A DNA stretch of 64,000 nucleotides, taken from assembly GCF_033807575.1 (NCBI RefSeq), contig NC_084730.1, forward strand, positions 2,959,986 through 3,023,985, read 5' to 3'. Numbering within the stretch: position 1 is the stretch's first letter; every line of letters begins with the position of its first letter. Positions 1-11,200 of this stretch are shown here, piece by piece. Source of the DNA: Cydia pomonella. Lineage: Eukaryota > Arthropoda > Insecta > Lepidoptera > Tortricidae. A model generated the notes under the pieces. That model made no database searches, was not told the origin of the DNA, and saw only the letters and a list, made by a program, of their open reading frames with translations. The position numbers and the translations under genes were made by a program.

Positions 1-217
1 AAACGAGGGCCCGTATAAGCCGAACCTTCGTGGTGTTTGTGACGTTTCGGTGATACGTAACCTATACGTAAAAACTAGCCAAGACAAATCCTTTATAATT
101 TCAGGATTTTCTACACAGCACAGAACATGGCACCCATATAGATCTCAATTCCGTTGTCGGCGAGTCAACAACGACACATATTCTTAATATTGAACTTAAT
201 TGGCTCCCATTTCACAT
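1..217. other. No recognised feature
   Basis: I see no coding exon or repeat structure here. The stretch is AT-rich intergenic or upstream sequence. Confidence 0.4.
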
Positions 218-675
218 TTATGTTTTAAATTAATTATAGGCATAGACATACCATATCCTATTGTAAGTACAAAGTTTCAGAGCAATCTAGCTAGCCGATT
301 TAAAATGAGAGCGTGACTACATTTGTATGGAGAACCGAATTTGAGGAATTGCACAACCTTATTCCTCAGTCCCCATTTCACCATCGGACTACCAGACAAT
401 CGGCACTTCGGCATCGCTTCATGGTAGGTATTCCACAAATACGCACGAAGCGTTTCGCTTCCACATTCCTTATGCGAACTGCCAAGGAGTGGAATGCCCT
501 GCCCGAGTCTGTGTTTCCGTATGAGTACAATCTGAATCTCTTCAAGGCTAGAGTAAATAGGTATCTCATAGGCAAGCGTGCTCCACCGTAGACCGCATCA
601 TCACTTACCATCAGGTGTGATCGTGGTCAAACGCCTGCCTATCCTCCATAAAAAAAAAAAAAATTTGCTGCGGAC
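218..675 (-). mobile_element. piggyBac-like MITE copy, split by a retrotransposon
   Basis: Positions 218-339 match, in reverse orientation, one half of the TTAA-flanked MITE at 10511-10837. The end of the element resumes at about 663-675 after a poly-A tract. The repeated AATTT at the two junctions looks like the target-site duplication of the retrotransposon fragment at 340-662. The other half of the MITE is not recognisable. Confidence 0.6.
340..662 (+). mobile_element. 5'-truncated non-LTR retrotransposon, RT C-terminal tail
   Basis: The open frame from 313 to 591 ends in a peptide containing RTAKEWNALPESVF and RVNRYL. This is the extreme C-terminus of Jockey/R1-type reverse transcriptases that are frequent in Lepidoptera. 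A short 3' UTR and a poly-A run at about 649-662 follow. Only the last 80 or so residues survive, so this is a dead 5'-truncated insertion inside a MITE. Confidence 0.75.
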
Positions 676-679
676 GCAC

Positions 680-3600
680 AATGTAGCATAATCGGATTAG
701 GACCAACCTCGAAATCTCTGTAACAGTCATGAAATTTATTATGTATATAAATTAAAGGCCCCTTCTTCATGCCCAAACCATTTACCATTATCGAGCCAGG
801 TAAAAAATCTTGGAGTTATATTTGATCGCACACTGTCTTGGGTACCACAGATAAGTGAGATCAGTAGGAAGATGTTTGCTTCTCTGGGGTCACTTCGCAG
901 GCTTCGTAGCTTCTTGCCGCTCGCTACCAGAATTGCGCTTGCTCAATCTCTTCTTCTCCCTATATTGGATTATGCCGATATTTGCTATCTTGATCTTACA
1001 GAGGACCAGCTAAATAAACTTGAGCGCCTTCAAAACGTCTGTATAAGATTCATATTTGGATTACGCAAATATGACCACGTCTCTGAATTTCGTACCCAGC
1101 TCAAGTGGCTCCCTATTCGTCATCGCCGTAACTCTCATATTCTTGTACTTCTTTATAACATTCTTTTCAACCCCTCCACCCCTCTATATCTTAAAAAGCG
1201 TTTCAACTATCTTTCCTCGGTCCGCTGTGCGGAGATGCATCTCCTTGCTCCACCACCTTCATCATCAAAATTTTATAGCAACTCTTTTTCTTTTCGTGCT
1301 GTTCGGTTGTGGAATGCTTTGCCATTAGACATTAGACGTGCTAAATCCCTTCCCGTTTTCAAAAATCTTTTGAAGACTCACTACCTTTCGCTGCCTTAAC
1401 TTGCCTTTATTTATGATTGTATAATATATAATGTATGTATGTATATATGTATTTATTTTATTAGTATGTAGGTATGTATTATATTGTTTGCGTCTTCATT
1501 TTGTTGAATTATATGTATATCGGCACTACCCGTTCAATGTTGTAAGTTCATTGTTTCCTGCTACCCAAAGGTTGTCTGGAAGAGATCGCTTCTTAGCGAT
1601 AAGACCGCCTGTTGTTACCTAACTTTTACGTGTTTTTTCATTTCCTGTCTATTTTTAAATGTATGGTGCACAATAAAGAATATTTACTTACTTACTTAAC
1701 ATTTGGGGACCTCGAGGAATCGCAGGCATCTTGGAAAATGTGTACCATCCAGGAGAAATTCGCGTTTTACTCTAAATCTACATTCTTTAAAAAAATAAAG
1801 TGTAAGTCAACATTAAAGCTTATCAAATTCTACACCAAAACGTCCTCGATATCTTTGCGGAAAAATACATCTTGTTATATAAAATACTTGCGGAATCTAA
1901 GTTTAGCGCTTATACACTTCCAGGGGACATTCTCTTAAAAGGAAACTCGGAGGAATATGAATTCCATTTTTAACTATACATTTGTACGTGATCTATTCCA
2001 ATATTAACATTTTACTCGACTGCGACTTAACCAGAAAGTAGGGTTATGGGTTTAAGTACTGATGATTCAGTACACCCTGTAGCTTAGAATACTGTACGGA
2101 TTTTTTTTAATGACGTATCGTTAGATTCCTTTTACTCTTCACAACCAGTTTACACTTGTTTTTTACCGAAAAATTGAACCAACCGTCTTGAGAGGACTCC
2201 GAATATTAAATCATATTTTTTTCTTTTACTATTAAGCGGATTTCAATAAAAGAGACATCAGTAGATCTATAATTAGTACACGAGTTCTATGCAATACAAA
2301 GTTACTAAAATTAACGGAGGAAAACTTTTTATGGCCAAATAATGTGATTGCAAAAACAGATTTTACATCTTAAATGGGGTTCAAACAATAGTGATAGTAA
2401 TCAGATTTGACATCTACAATATCTGGGATCCCTGTTTGCGTGTCTTAAAATTTGAGCTTTAGGGACCACGAGGATCAGACGGTACAGGATAAAGTATGCA
2501 AATTTTTCGTTTTTTCTTTTATCTCTATAGCTATGGATTTATTATGAAAATTGTGTAAGGCTAAGTGAAATCTTATTAAATTTAAAACGAATGATAGAAA
2601 TATGGCTCAGAAGTCAAATAGTTGTACTACTGATATGTGAAAAAAAAACGATTTCAAAAATTAGTATGTAGTATGAAATAAAATATCATCCCGTTTTATA
2701 TGCGCTAGCAACTGATACGTTTAAAGTCGGTACCAAGCCAAATAGGTACAATCCTGGTTCTTTCTTTCTTATCGAACTACACTAGGGCTGGCATTCGGGT
2801 TGAGGCGGGTTGACGTTTTTAAGATTTTATATATAACATATGAAACAGACATAATGAAAAACTTGGTTTATAGGTTTTCCTTTTATTTCAAAATATGCAA
2901 TACAAATATACAAAATATGCAATATTAAATCCATAGCGACAGAAAAAGAAATAAGTCACACACTTTTTCCTATGCCGTCTGATCCCAGTGGCCCCTGAAG
3001 CTCAAATTTTAAGACACGTAAACAGGGATACTAGAAATTGTAGAAGTCCTACAATTTCTAGGATCTCCGAGAGTGTGTTATAGGGATCCTAGAATTTGAT
3101 TACTGTCATTATTTTTTGAACCCCATTTAAGACCTAAAATCTGTTTTTGCAATAAGATTATTTAGCCCTAAACTTTTTTCATCCATTAATTTTAGTAACT
3201 TTGTATTGCATAGCACTTTTATACTAATTGTGGATTTACTGATGTCTATTTTACTGAAATCCGCTCAATAGTTAAGGCGCTAGAAGAAAAAATATGATTT
3301 AATATTCGGAGTCCTCTCAAGACGGCTGTATTGATTTTTCTTTAATAGAACAAGTAAAAATAGGTTGTGAATGGCAAGAGATATCTACCGATATGTCGTT
3401 TAAAAAAATCCGTCTATTAGCCTAAGCTACAGTGTACTGAATAATCAGTACTCATACCCATAACCCTACTTTCTGGTTAAGTTGCAGTCAAGTAAAATAT
3501 GGATATTGGAGTAGATCATGTACAAATGTATAGTTAAAAGTGGAATTTTTATTCTTCCTAGTTTCCTATTAAGAGAATATCGCCTGAAAGGGTATAAGCG

Positions 3601-3910
3601 CTAAATCTGGGTTCAGCAAGTACTTTTATAGCAAAATCAATTTTTTTCGCAAAGATGTCTGGAACTATTTTGTGCAGAATTTAAGAAGCTTGAATGTTGC
3701 CCTAAACGATGTTTGAATAAAGAACGTAGATTTAGAGTAAAACGCGATTTTCTCCTGGATGGTACACATTTTCCAAGATGGCTGCGATTCCTCGAGGTCC
3801 CCAAATGTTAAATGGTGTGGGCATGAAAAGGGGGCCTTTAATGTATATACATACCAAATTTCACGACAGTTCCAGAGATTTCGAGGTTGGTCCTAATCCG
3901 ATTGTACTAA
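680..3910. mobile_element. Large foldback element with roughly 1-kb inverted arms
   Basis: The sequence at 680-784 plus 1698-2560 reappears as its reverse complement at about 2960-3910. Shared blocks include the stretch around CCTCGAGGAATCGCAG and the stretch around GTCTTGAGAGGACTCCGAAT. The arms differ at many positions, so the element is not recent. A non-LTR fragment at 785-1697 interrupts the left arm. No transposase frame was seen. It could be a large non-autonomous DNA transposon or two head-to-head copies. Confidence 0.7.
781..1697 (+). mobile_element. CR1/Jockey-like non-LTR retrotransposon 3' end
   Basis: An open frame running to the stop at 1399 encodes VKNLGVIFDRTLSW near its start, then YADICYLDL, and RLWNALPLDIR near its end. 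This is the thumb and C-terminal region of a non-LTR reverse transcriptase. The 3' UTR contains AATAAAG and ends in a (TTAC)n tail at about 1681-1697. Related 3' UTR sequence (GGAAGAGATC, then a short hairpin) is seen at about 25250-25375. The 5' truncation and single-domain content make it an inactive copy, inserted in the left arm of the foldback element. Confidence 0.85.
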
Positions 3911-4908
3911 TGCCACTATGTAAGTAAACTGTAGCTGTATTGCGGACTCAACCTTAAAGTTATTTTTTTTTTAAGAATTAACGTTGACATAGTAACGAAA
4001 ATAATAAACACGTCAATTGAAGTAAACAATATTATTATATCCAAGAAAAGTTTGCAAAATAGGTACATTCATGATTAATATGTAAAAATATGTAAAACAT
4101 CATTAATTATTGAATTAAAATTATGATTTTGTGTTAAAACATATGAGGCAAATTTTACAGCCCGATTACACGGGCTACATATTAAAAATGATTATCATGG
4201 AAACAGTAAATATACACAGGTGAACAAATTTATAGTAAAATAGGTGCATAATTTCAGGGCTTGCCTGGCCCACGTATGCTGTACCTACCTACCACGACCA
4301 CGGCCGTCTCCTACCATTAAATTTTTCTAATACGTATGGCCTTACTAGTTACTAGCGAACAGTATTCCATGTTCTTGATCTAGAATTTAAACCCTTAACT
4401 ACATATTTGTGGCGCTTGGGGTTGAATTTTGAAACTCTGGGGCCCTAGCGTGGCTCTATGAGAGCGCCTTATATAGGCTTCTGGTGACCAGAGGGCTGGC
4501 CTATATTTCACTCAGCGGATCAGCATTGTTATCCAGGGGGGCAATGCAGCCAGCCTTCTGGGCACCCTACCGAGCGACCAGAATATAGGGCAAATATTTG
4601 ATTTATAAGTATTTAACTTAAGTGTTATTATCATGTTTTTTATTTAAACTTACAGATGTCCAATTACCAGCAAAGTTTTTGAAGAGATGTAGTTTTTATA
4701 TTTCCTGGTATGAAACTGATACAGGAAACTGGAATATCAGTAAATAATCTACACTGAAGAAAATGAAATATAGTCACATGTTTTATTTAATTGAAGAAAT
4801 CGATAAAAAAAATGTGTTAACTGGAATAGATCTGTTTTTTTATTTGTAGTTGAATAACAGAATTATGTCATTGATCTCCTTTTAACATAGGAATCATCTT
4901 TGTGTAGG
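3911..4908. other. Repeat-rich non-coding stretch
   Basis: No gene is recognised. A decayed piece at about 4470-4590 resembles the C-terminal coding end of the retroelement seen intact at 9433-9546 (the part reading GNAASI there), but its frame is broken. Confidence 0.35.
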
Positions 4909-5123
4909 TACAGTCAGCATCAAAAGTAGCGGATCAAATAACGTTTCATAAGTAACTGCCATTCTGTATCAGCTTAACAAAAAGTGATGTCTTTAATATA
5001 GAACAACTAAGACTGTAAAAGATAACGCGAATTTTAGAAATTTATCTATATTTGGAAAAGTTATCCGGAATATCAGATACTTTTGGCGCGTTGTTTCATC
5101 CGCTACTTTTGATGCTGACTGTA
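4909..5123. mobile_element. MITE with TACAGTC ends (215 bp)
   Basis: The element starts TACAGTCAGCATCAAAAGTA and ends with the reverse complement of this sequence. The terminal repeats reach inward to GCGGAT with near-perfect pairing. No coding capacity is present. It belongs to a set of five short elements in this window that share TACAGTC/GACTGTA ends. Confidence 0.75.
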
Positions 5124-6377
5124 CATATCAACAATAGGTATTTAGGTCTTGGTAAGTAATATAGACAGTACAGTAGGTCTTATCTTAATAATTTGAGATC
5201 ACATACATGCGTTCCGATATATATGATGGAAACTGTACATACACGCGTATACGAGTACAAAGAGCATTAAAATAGTTGTTGATAGACCAAGTGAGCCAGC
5301 TACTAAAGTACCTATCTTTGTATCTATTTTATGCATAATGTAATAGCGCAACATAGTAATTTTTTTTGACAAATGTAGAATTATTTTTATAGTAATAAAG
5401 GTTATTCATGAACCATCTCTTAAAAAAACGGACTTTATCTCTAAATCTATACTTATAACTTGGTTCGAGAATTCAATTTTTTTACAAATTTAAGCGTTCA
5501 TAGGAGAATGTGTGGAGCGAGCATTATTCGACGTGTAGGTGTGTGGGTTCAACAAAAAGATCGCATGTCAATAGTGCTTTATTGTCGTTAAAATTCAATT
5601 AATAATCACCTTTATCGACCATCAACTGTGTGGTCACTTTTTAATTGATTGACGTAGTCAAGTATAGTTTCACTACTCGCCGCCGCATTGTTCATAGCGC
5701 ATTACTTATCCTATCGAATACAAGATGTCGCTGATTCCTGTAAAGTTATGTTTTAAAAAAAAAGACGCCTTACTCTATGCCATATATTGTATGAAAGGAA
5801 GGGTATTCCCTGTCGTACGTCAAAAAATCCAAGATGGTGCCCAAGCCCATGGACAAAAAAGTCTAGCAATAAAATCAACACTTGTCAAAATTTGACATTA
5901 GCAATCCACAGTTAGGTGACAATCAAATCAAACCGAACCACTTCGAGTTCAGAGCCATTACAAACTGTATAGTAGTAATAAACAAAGTTGATTTTTATTT
6001 GATTATTTTTTCTATGAATGAGTTTTGATTGTTCCAAATGATATTATCCACAGTTGATAGAATCAACACTTGATACAATCAACATGCGATAGAATCAAGT
6101 GTTGATTTGATGTGGACGCGAAATTTGACAGTTGTGCATCTCGAATAAGGCCCCTGTGGTTTAGCCATATCCGTCTCTCTGTCTGTCCGAGGCTTTGTTC
6201 CGTAATAGTTAGAGATAGAAAGCTGCAATTTGGAATGGATAGGTATATAAATCAATCAATCCGAAGAAGTCGTAAAATAAAATTTAAAAAAATCTTTATT
6301 CGTCTTATTTTATTAGTTTATATACTCATCCGGTTATGTCTGCGTTTTGTGATTTATGTATTTATTGACAATAGACT
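5124..6377. other. Non-coding stretch, no gene recognised
   Basis: The sequence is AT-rich without convincing exons. Around 6150-6300 it resembles a fragment of the family whose larger copies lie at 17248-17943 and 43103-43742 (GTCTGTCTGTCCGAGGC and following bases). The missing signal-peptide exon of the mannosidase could lie here or further upstream, but I could not identify it. Confidence 0.35.
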
Positions 6378-6570
6378 AGTACCCCTAGTGTAAATAAATT
6401 CGATTTTGAAACGTGACGTACGCGTTTGCGTTTAGTCTCATTTTGTATTGGATTTAGAAAGAGCGCGCCAAGCGGGACGTTTTGGAAACTCAAAATCCTA
6501 TACAAAATGAGACTTAACGCAAACGCGTTCGTCACGTTATGATGTCGATAAAATTTACACTAGGGGTACT
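6378..6570. mobile_element. Palindromic MITE with GTACCCCTAG ends (193 bp)
   Basis: The ends are GTACCCCTAGTGTAAATAAA and its complement. Most of the element is one imperfect palindrome around a short centre. A second copy with nearly the same sequence and length lies at 40048-40233. No open frame is present. Confidence 0.8.
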
Positions 6571-8016
6571 GTACAGTCACGTCTGAAAATATCGATACGA
6601 AAAACGCTTACTTTTAAGTCGCTTTAAGTTACGCTTTGTACTACTGACACATTTATGGGCTTTGCCTGAAATAAATGATTTATTACGCGGGTTCTGCGCC
6701 TTAGTAAAGTCGATTTTCTAGCGTCGTCGGGCAGAATATCTTTTGTGGCCTGAGTGAAAAAGGTAAACTTGTCATACTTCGCGCAACAAACAGGGGGCTC
6801 CTCTGGTGCCGAAAAACTCTCCATGAAATGTACTTTCCGATTCGTCCGGTTTGGTACGGTATCAAGTACCTAATATCTACAAATAATGGCCTCTCTCAGT
6901 GGCACATGAAGTAGCAGTGTGTCTTGCACATAGTGCATGAAGCTTGGGCATTTTGATTCGCAAGCTACACGCACGAACTAGACATGTGTTGTTCACGAGT
7001 GAGTGATTTAAATGAACTAAGTATATCTTTTGATTGAACGCACTCACTCTTCAACTCACTGATGATTTAATTCGCTCAGTATAACTCATCTATCTCAGTG
7101 TTTACTTGCTTGCTCTTTCTCATTCATGATTCTAATGAGCCGGCCGAGCCAAACGAGTGAGACGATGCGAATATGCGAATCAGATTCGGAGCGGTTCGGA
7201 AAAATTTGGAGGGTATCTGGCGGCGGGCGGGATCGTGTCGCGTGATTCGTGAACATTGTAATGAACTTCGTGAAGATTCACTGAACGAAATGAGTGATAT
7301 ATAAGTATCTCCGCGAGCGAAAGATATATATGAATTAAACATTTCAACTCAGTAAAGCGTTTTGCGCATCTCTATTAGCACGAACAGCGCTCTAAGATAC
7401 ATGCACCATGCAGTTTGCATGTAAATTGCGCATGTAACTTGTATCTTGTATTAGTCCGTGACTTGTTGACACGATGCAAGATATTACCGCCTGCAAGTAC
7501 CGTACTCGTATCAAAAACACACGCAAATGCATACGAAATTTTATAGATGGCGCTGCTAACTCCGAATATACATAAGTACGGGAACTTTGTCGGCGTAATT
7601 TCATTATTATTCCAAATACATTAAGGCATATATTATAATAATCCTCATTGTTAAAAAAATCTTATAATAGTGATGGCATTGATGTATATATGTATGTCAC
7701 CTATTATTGAGTAGGTTATTATTATTAACATAGTTCGTGTCATCTACGATGACGCGCAGCATCCAACATGACAATACAAGTCGATGGACGGCTGTGTATC
7801 AGATGTGTCTGCGGTATTGCGAGGTGATGGACGAAAGTTGATTGTGATCTGTTTTTCCTAGTATGTAATCCTATCATATAATCTGAATTATACAGTGCTT
7901 TGGTCTCGACTGTAATGCTGTATATATATATATTAAATATTAAATAAATTAAAATATTAAATAAATAAATACGAGTCAAGGCACGCGTCGTCGTGTATGA
8001 CACGATCTATAGACCT
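6571..8016. other. Non-coding stretch upstream of the first recognised mannosidase exon
   Basis: No protein family is recognised in any frame. A run of short repeats with AACTCACT-like words lies at about 6990-7340. Simple AT repeats occur at about 7920-7975. A promoter or 5' exon of the mannosidase may lie here, but no diagnostic sequence was found. Confidence 0.3.
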
Positions 8017-8128
8017 GAGGGCCTACCGCGAACCACGTTCGACGTGTTGCCTCTCTCTCGCACTTGTAAATTCGTCCGTAAGTGTGACAGGGAGGCAACA
8101 CGTCGAACGTGGTTCGCGGTAGTCCCTC
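8017..8128. mobile_element. Palindromic MITE next to the exon 1 acceptor
   Basis: The left arm, GAGGGCCTACCGCGAACCAC and onward to GTTGCCTC, is matched by its reverse complement at the right end with very few mismatches. The element is about 112 bp and ends only 32 bp before the first recognised mannosidase exon. A fragment with the same CCTACCGCGAA end is present at about 59764. Confidence 0.75.
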
Positions 8129-8160
8129 TGTTTTTATACTGAATTCTATTGCGTCGACAG

Positions 8161-8263
8161 CAATGCCCCCAGACCAGAGAGGGAGCGCTGAACGTGCATC
8201 TCATCGCGCACTCACACATGGACGCCGGCTGGGTGAAGACATACGACCAGTATTACTACGGAT
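8161..8263 (+). CDS. Alpha-mannosidase exon 1 (first recognised)
   Basis: The exon follows GTCGACAG and ends before GTAAGT. It encodes a protein starting QCPQTREGALNVHL and continuing HSHMDAGWVKTYDQYYYG. This is the start of the GH38 catalytic domain with the zinc-binding His and Asp. It ends one base into a codon (phase 1). An upstream exon with the signal peptide must exist. In MAN2B2-type enzymes the middle residue of this motif is also Met, while MAN2B1 has Asp. Confidence 0.93.
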
Positions 8264-11200
8264 GTAAGTACCTGTTAATGATACTAACAAGCAACACTAA
8301 GCGTTCTTCGTAGTCTATGGGTGTTGCTATATTACGCGTGTTTTTTTTATTTTTATTATATTCAATCTATTTATTGACAATAACAATATACATAATGGAT
8401 ATATACAGATGATTACTATAACTAGCTTATATCCAAAATAGGCCCTTGAGGCATTGTACCAAGGATGCTGGCGGCATTTCCTCGTTGTATCGCAATACTG
8501 ATACGTTGTGCGAGGAAGCCGCCAGCTCTTCGGTCACCAGTTAAACTGTATTAGTTTTGATTTTGTTAGGTTGGTAGCCATTAATCGTAGTAACGGTATA
8601 GCGATTTAAAGCACAAGTGCTGTTATAAGGAATAGACAATATAGACTTTTCTTGAAACCTTTTATGTCCGTGTTAATGAATGCATAAATGACAGATGATG
8701 AGATGATGATGAGATGGAGTAGGAAAAATAAATAAAAGAGTAATCGGTACAGTCAGCTGACTTTTCGACTCTATTACTTGACAAATAGAGTCGAAAAGTG
8801 GTAAACCACTTTTTTGGGTGACTGTACCTTCCCTCAAACATGACATTTCCGATTTTTAGAAGCAACTTTCCATTGACACATATCTAAGGACGGGCCTTAC
8901 GGGCACTAAGAATGGCGCTAGTTTAGTGGTGTCACTCTCGAATTCGAGCCCATCGTGCAGTCTTAACGAAACTAGTTGCGACCAATCGCGCGCGTGATGT
9001 GAACTCATCAATCAATCGCGTTGTGGCGTTAGACTGCACGATTGACTCGAATTCGTGTGCGTGACACCGCTGTACTGGCCCCATTCTTATTGCCCGTAAG
9101 GCCCGTCCTTAGATATATATATCAATGCAACTTTTATATTGTTATCATTTGTGCATAAATTAATTTTTTTTTATTAAGAACTGTTTTTTCTATCGTGCGA
9201 CAGTCGAAAAATCTGGATTCGAATCGAGACAGGCCCTCGAGAAAGGCCTGAAGATTGCTAATTAAATTTATTACAGCCGTACTGTGATCCAAAAAAGCGC
9301 TACGACTTTCTTGAAATCCGTTTTCTGGACCTACTGCACTTCAAGATTCGTGTAGTAATTAGAAATCCGTGTGGTCCTGGCGCTCTGAGTCTCTTTAGAG
9401 ACCTTTCAAAGAGACTCAGGGACGCAACTGGGGACCGGAGAGCTGGCAGTTACCTCGCACAACGCATCAGTCTGGCAGTTCAGCGGGGTAACGCAGCCAG
9501 CATCATCGGGACATTGCCGCAGGGGCCTTTTTTAGATTTAGTTTAATTTAGTGTAGTTTTATTTTTGTGTAGTCTGTATTTAGATTAATTGTAATTTTAA
9601 GTTTTTATTTATTGTTTCTGACATGTTTTTGTACCTTATTTTAATATATAATTAGAAATTAACGATCTTAAATTGGAAATGGATCAGGATGTATTTCTAT
9701 TTACAGCCAAACCGACAATCAGCACAGCAAACGTCCAGCTCATCTTCCACTCTGTCCTCTCGGAGTTGCTCCACGACAAACGGAGAAAGTAAGAATCTAC
9801 TGTCTTTTTCATATCTTCAGAAGTGGGACCTGTAAAGGAGAACAGCATACATACATACATAAGACAGCATATTTGTCCAAGCTAAAACCAAATGAACAAT
9901 GCTTGACACTCGATCGTCTCTAAGTCAGTAGGTTAGTAGGTGTCATCTTATATCTAAGACTGCGATAATCACAGTAATTACTTTCAGATTCACGTTTTCG
10001 GAGGTGAGCTACTTCTGGCGATGGTGGAAAGAGCAGCGGCCAGCAACGAGGGCCACCTTCCGAGGCCTGGTTCAGGAGGGGCGCGTGGAGTTCGCGGGCG
10101 GAGGCTGGGTACAGGGAGATGAGGCGACAACGGACTATCTGATGATTCTGGACCAGTTTACCTGGGGACTCAGGTATGGACCATACGACTTAGGTTTTGA
10201 TCAGTTCACCTGGGGACTTAGGTAAGGACAAAGGGTCTCCTTTAAAGCAATCTTGTAGTGCTTTTAAAGGATGTATGCTACAAGCAGGCAACGCTATGGA
10301 AGATTATGTAAATTCGAGGCAAAGGTAGGCTTTTAATGAACAAAAGATAACCTCAGGACAAATTCATGACATAATTGACATAAACATAATGTTTGCTTCG
10401 TCGTCTTTGTCCATATTCTATTAATGTTGCCTTAATCCTTGCCGGCCCAAATGACCGGATATAGGAATATCTAGTACTAGTAGCTATGGTTAACTTACTT
10501 GAGCGTTTAAGAGTCCGCAGCAAGCTCGGTTCTCCATACAAACGTAGTTACGCACTCATTTTAAAACGACTAGCTAGATTGCTCTGAAACTTTGTACTTA
10601 CAATAGGATAAGGTATATCTATTCCTGTAATTAGTTTATGTAGCTTCAGACACCACAGTTAAAAATACAGCTATTTTAAGTTTTTCTTACAAAACTTTTT
10701 TTGCTCCTTTTCGTTTGTTTTACTAGCTGGAGATATATACAGGCATAAATATACCTCATTGTATGTGCAAAGTTTCATTACAATCCAGCACGTAGTTTTA
10801 AAGGAAGGTGAAATTTGGCCGAGCTTGCTGAGGACTCTTAATTATTCATTTGTTTTACAGAAAGATGAATGACACCCTCGGTCCTTGCGGCAAGCCGAAG
10901 GCCGCCTGGCAGATCGACACGTACGGCCACACCAGGGAGCATGCCTCGCTACTGGCTCAAATGGGCTACGATGGACTCTTCATAGGTATAACACCGAGGT
11001 AGACTGTTTAAATGCTTAGGGTGGTATCACAGACCACATCAATTGCTAGAGCATAGCGATCCAGCGAGGAAATGCTGCCAGCATCCTCGGCACCATGCCA
11101 CGGGGGCCCATTTTAGATTTAGATTTTTAGTTCTATAGTAGTTTTAGTTTAGTTAATTATAGTTTATTTGTTAAAAATACATGCACATGTCTCCTATATA

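Noticed and set aside
5725..5742. Candidate first exon of the mannosidase (ATG with GTAAAG after five codons)
   Set aside because: It encodes only MSLIP, gives no signal peptide, and nothing links it to exon 1.
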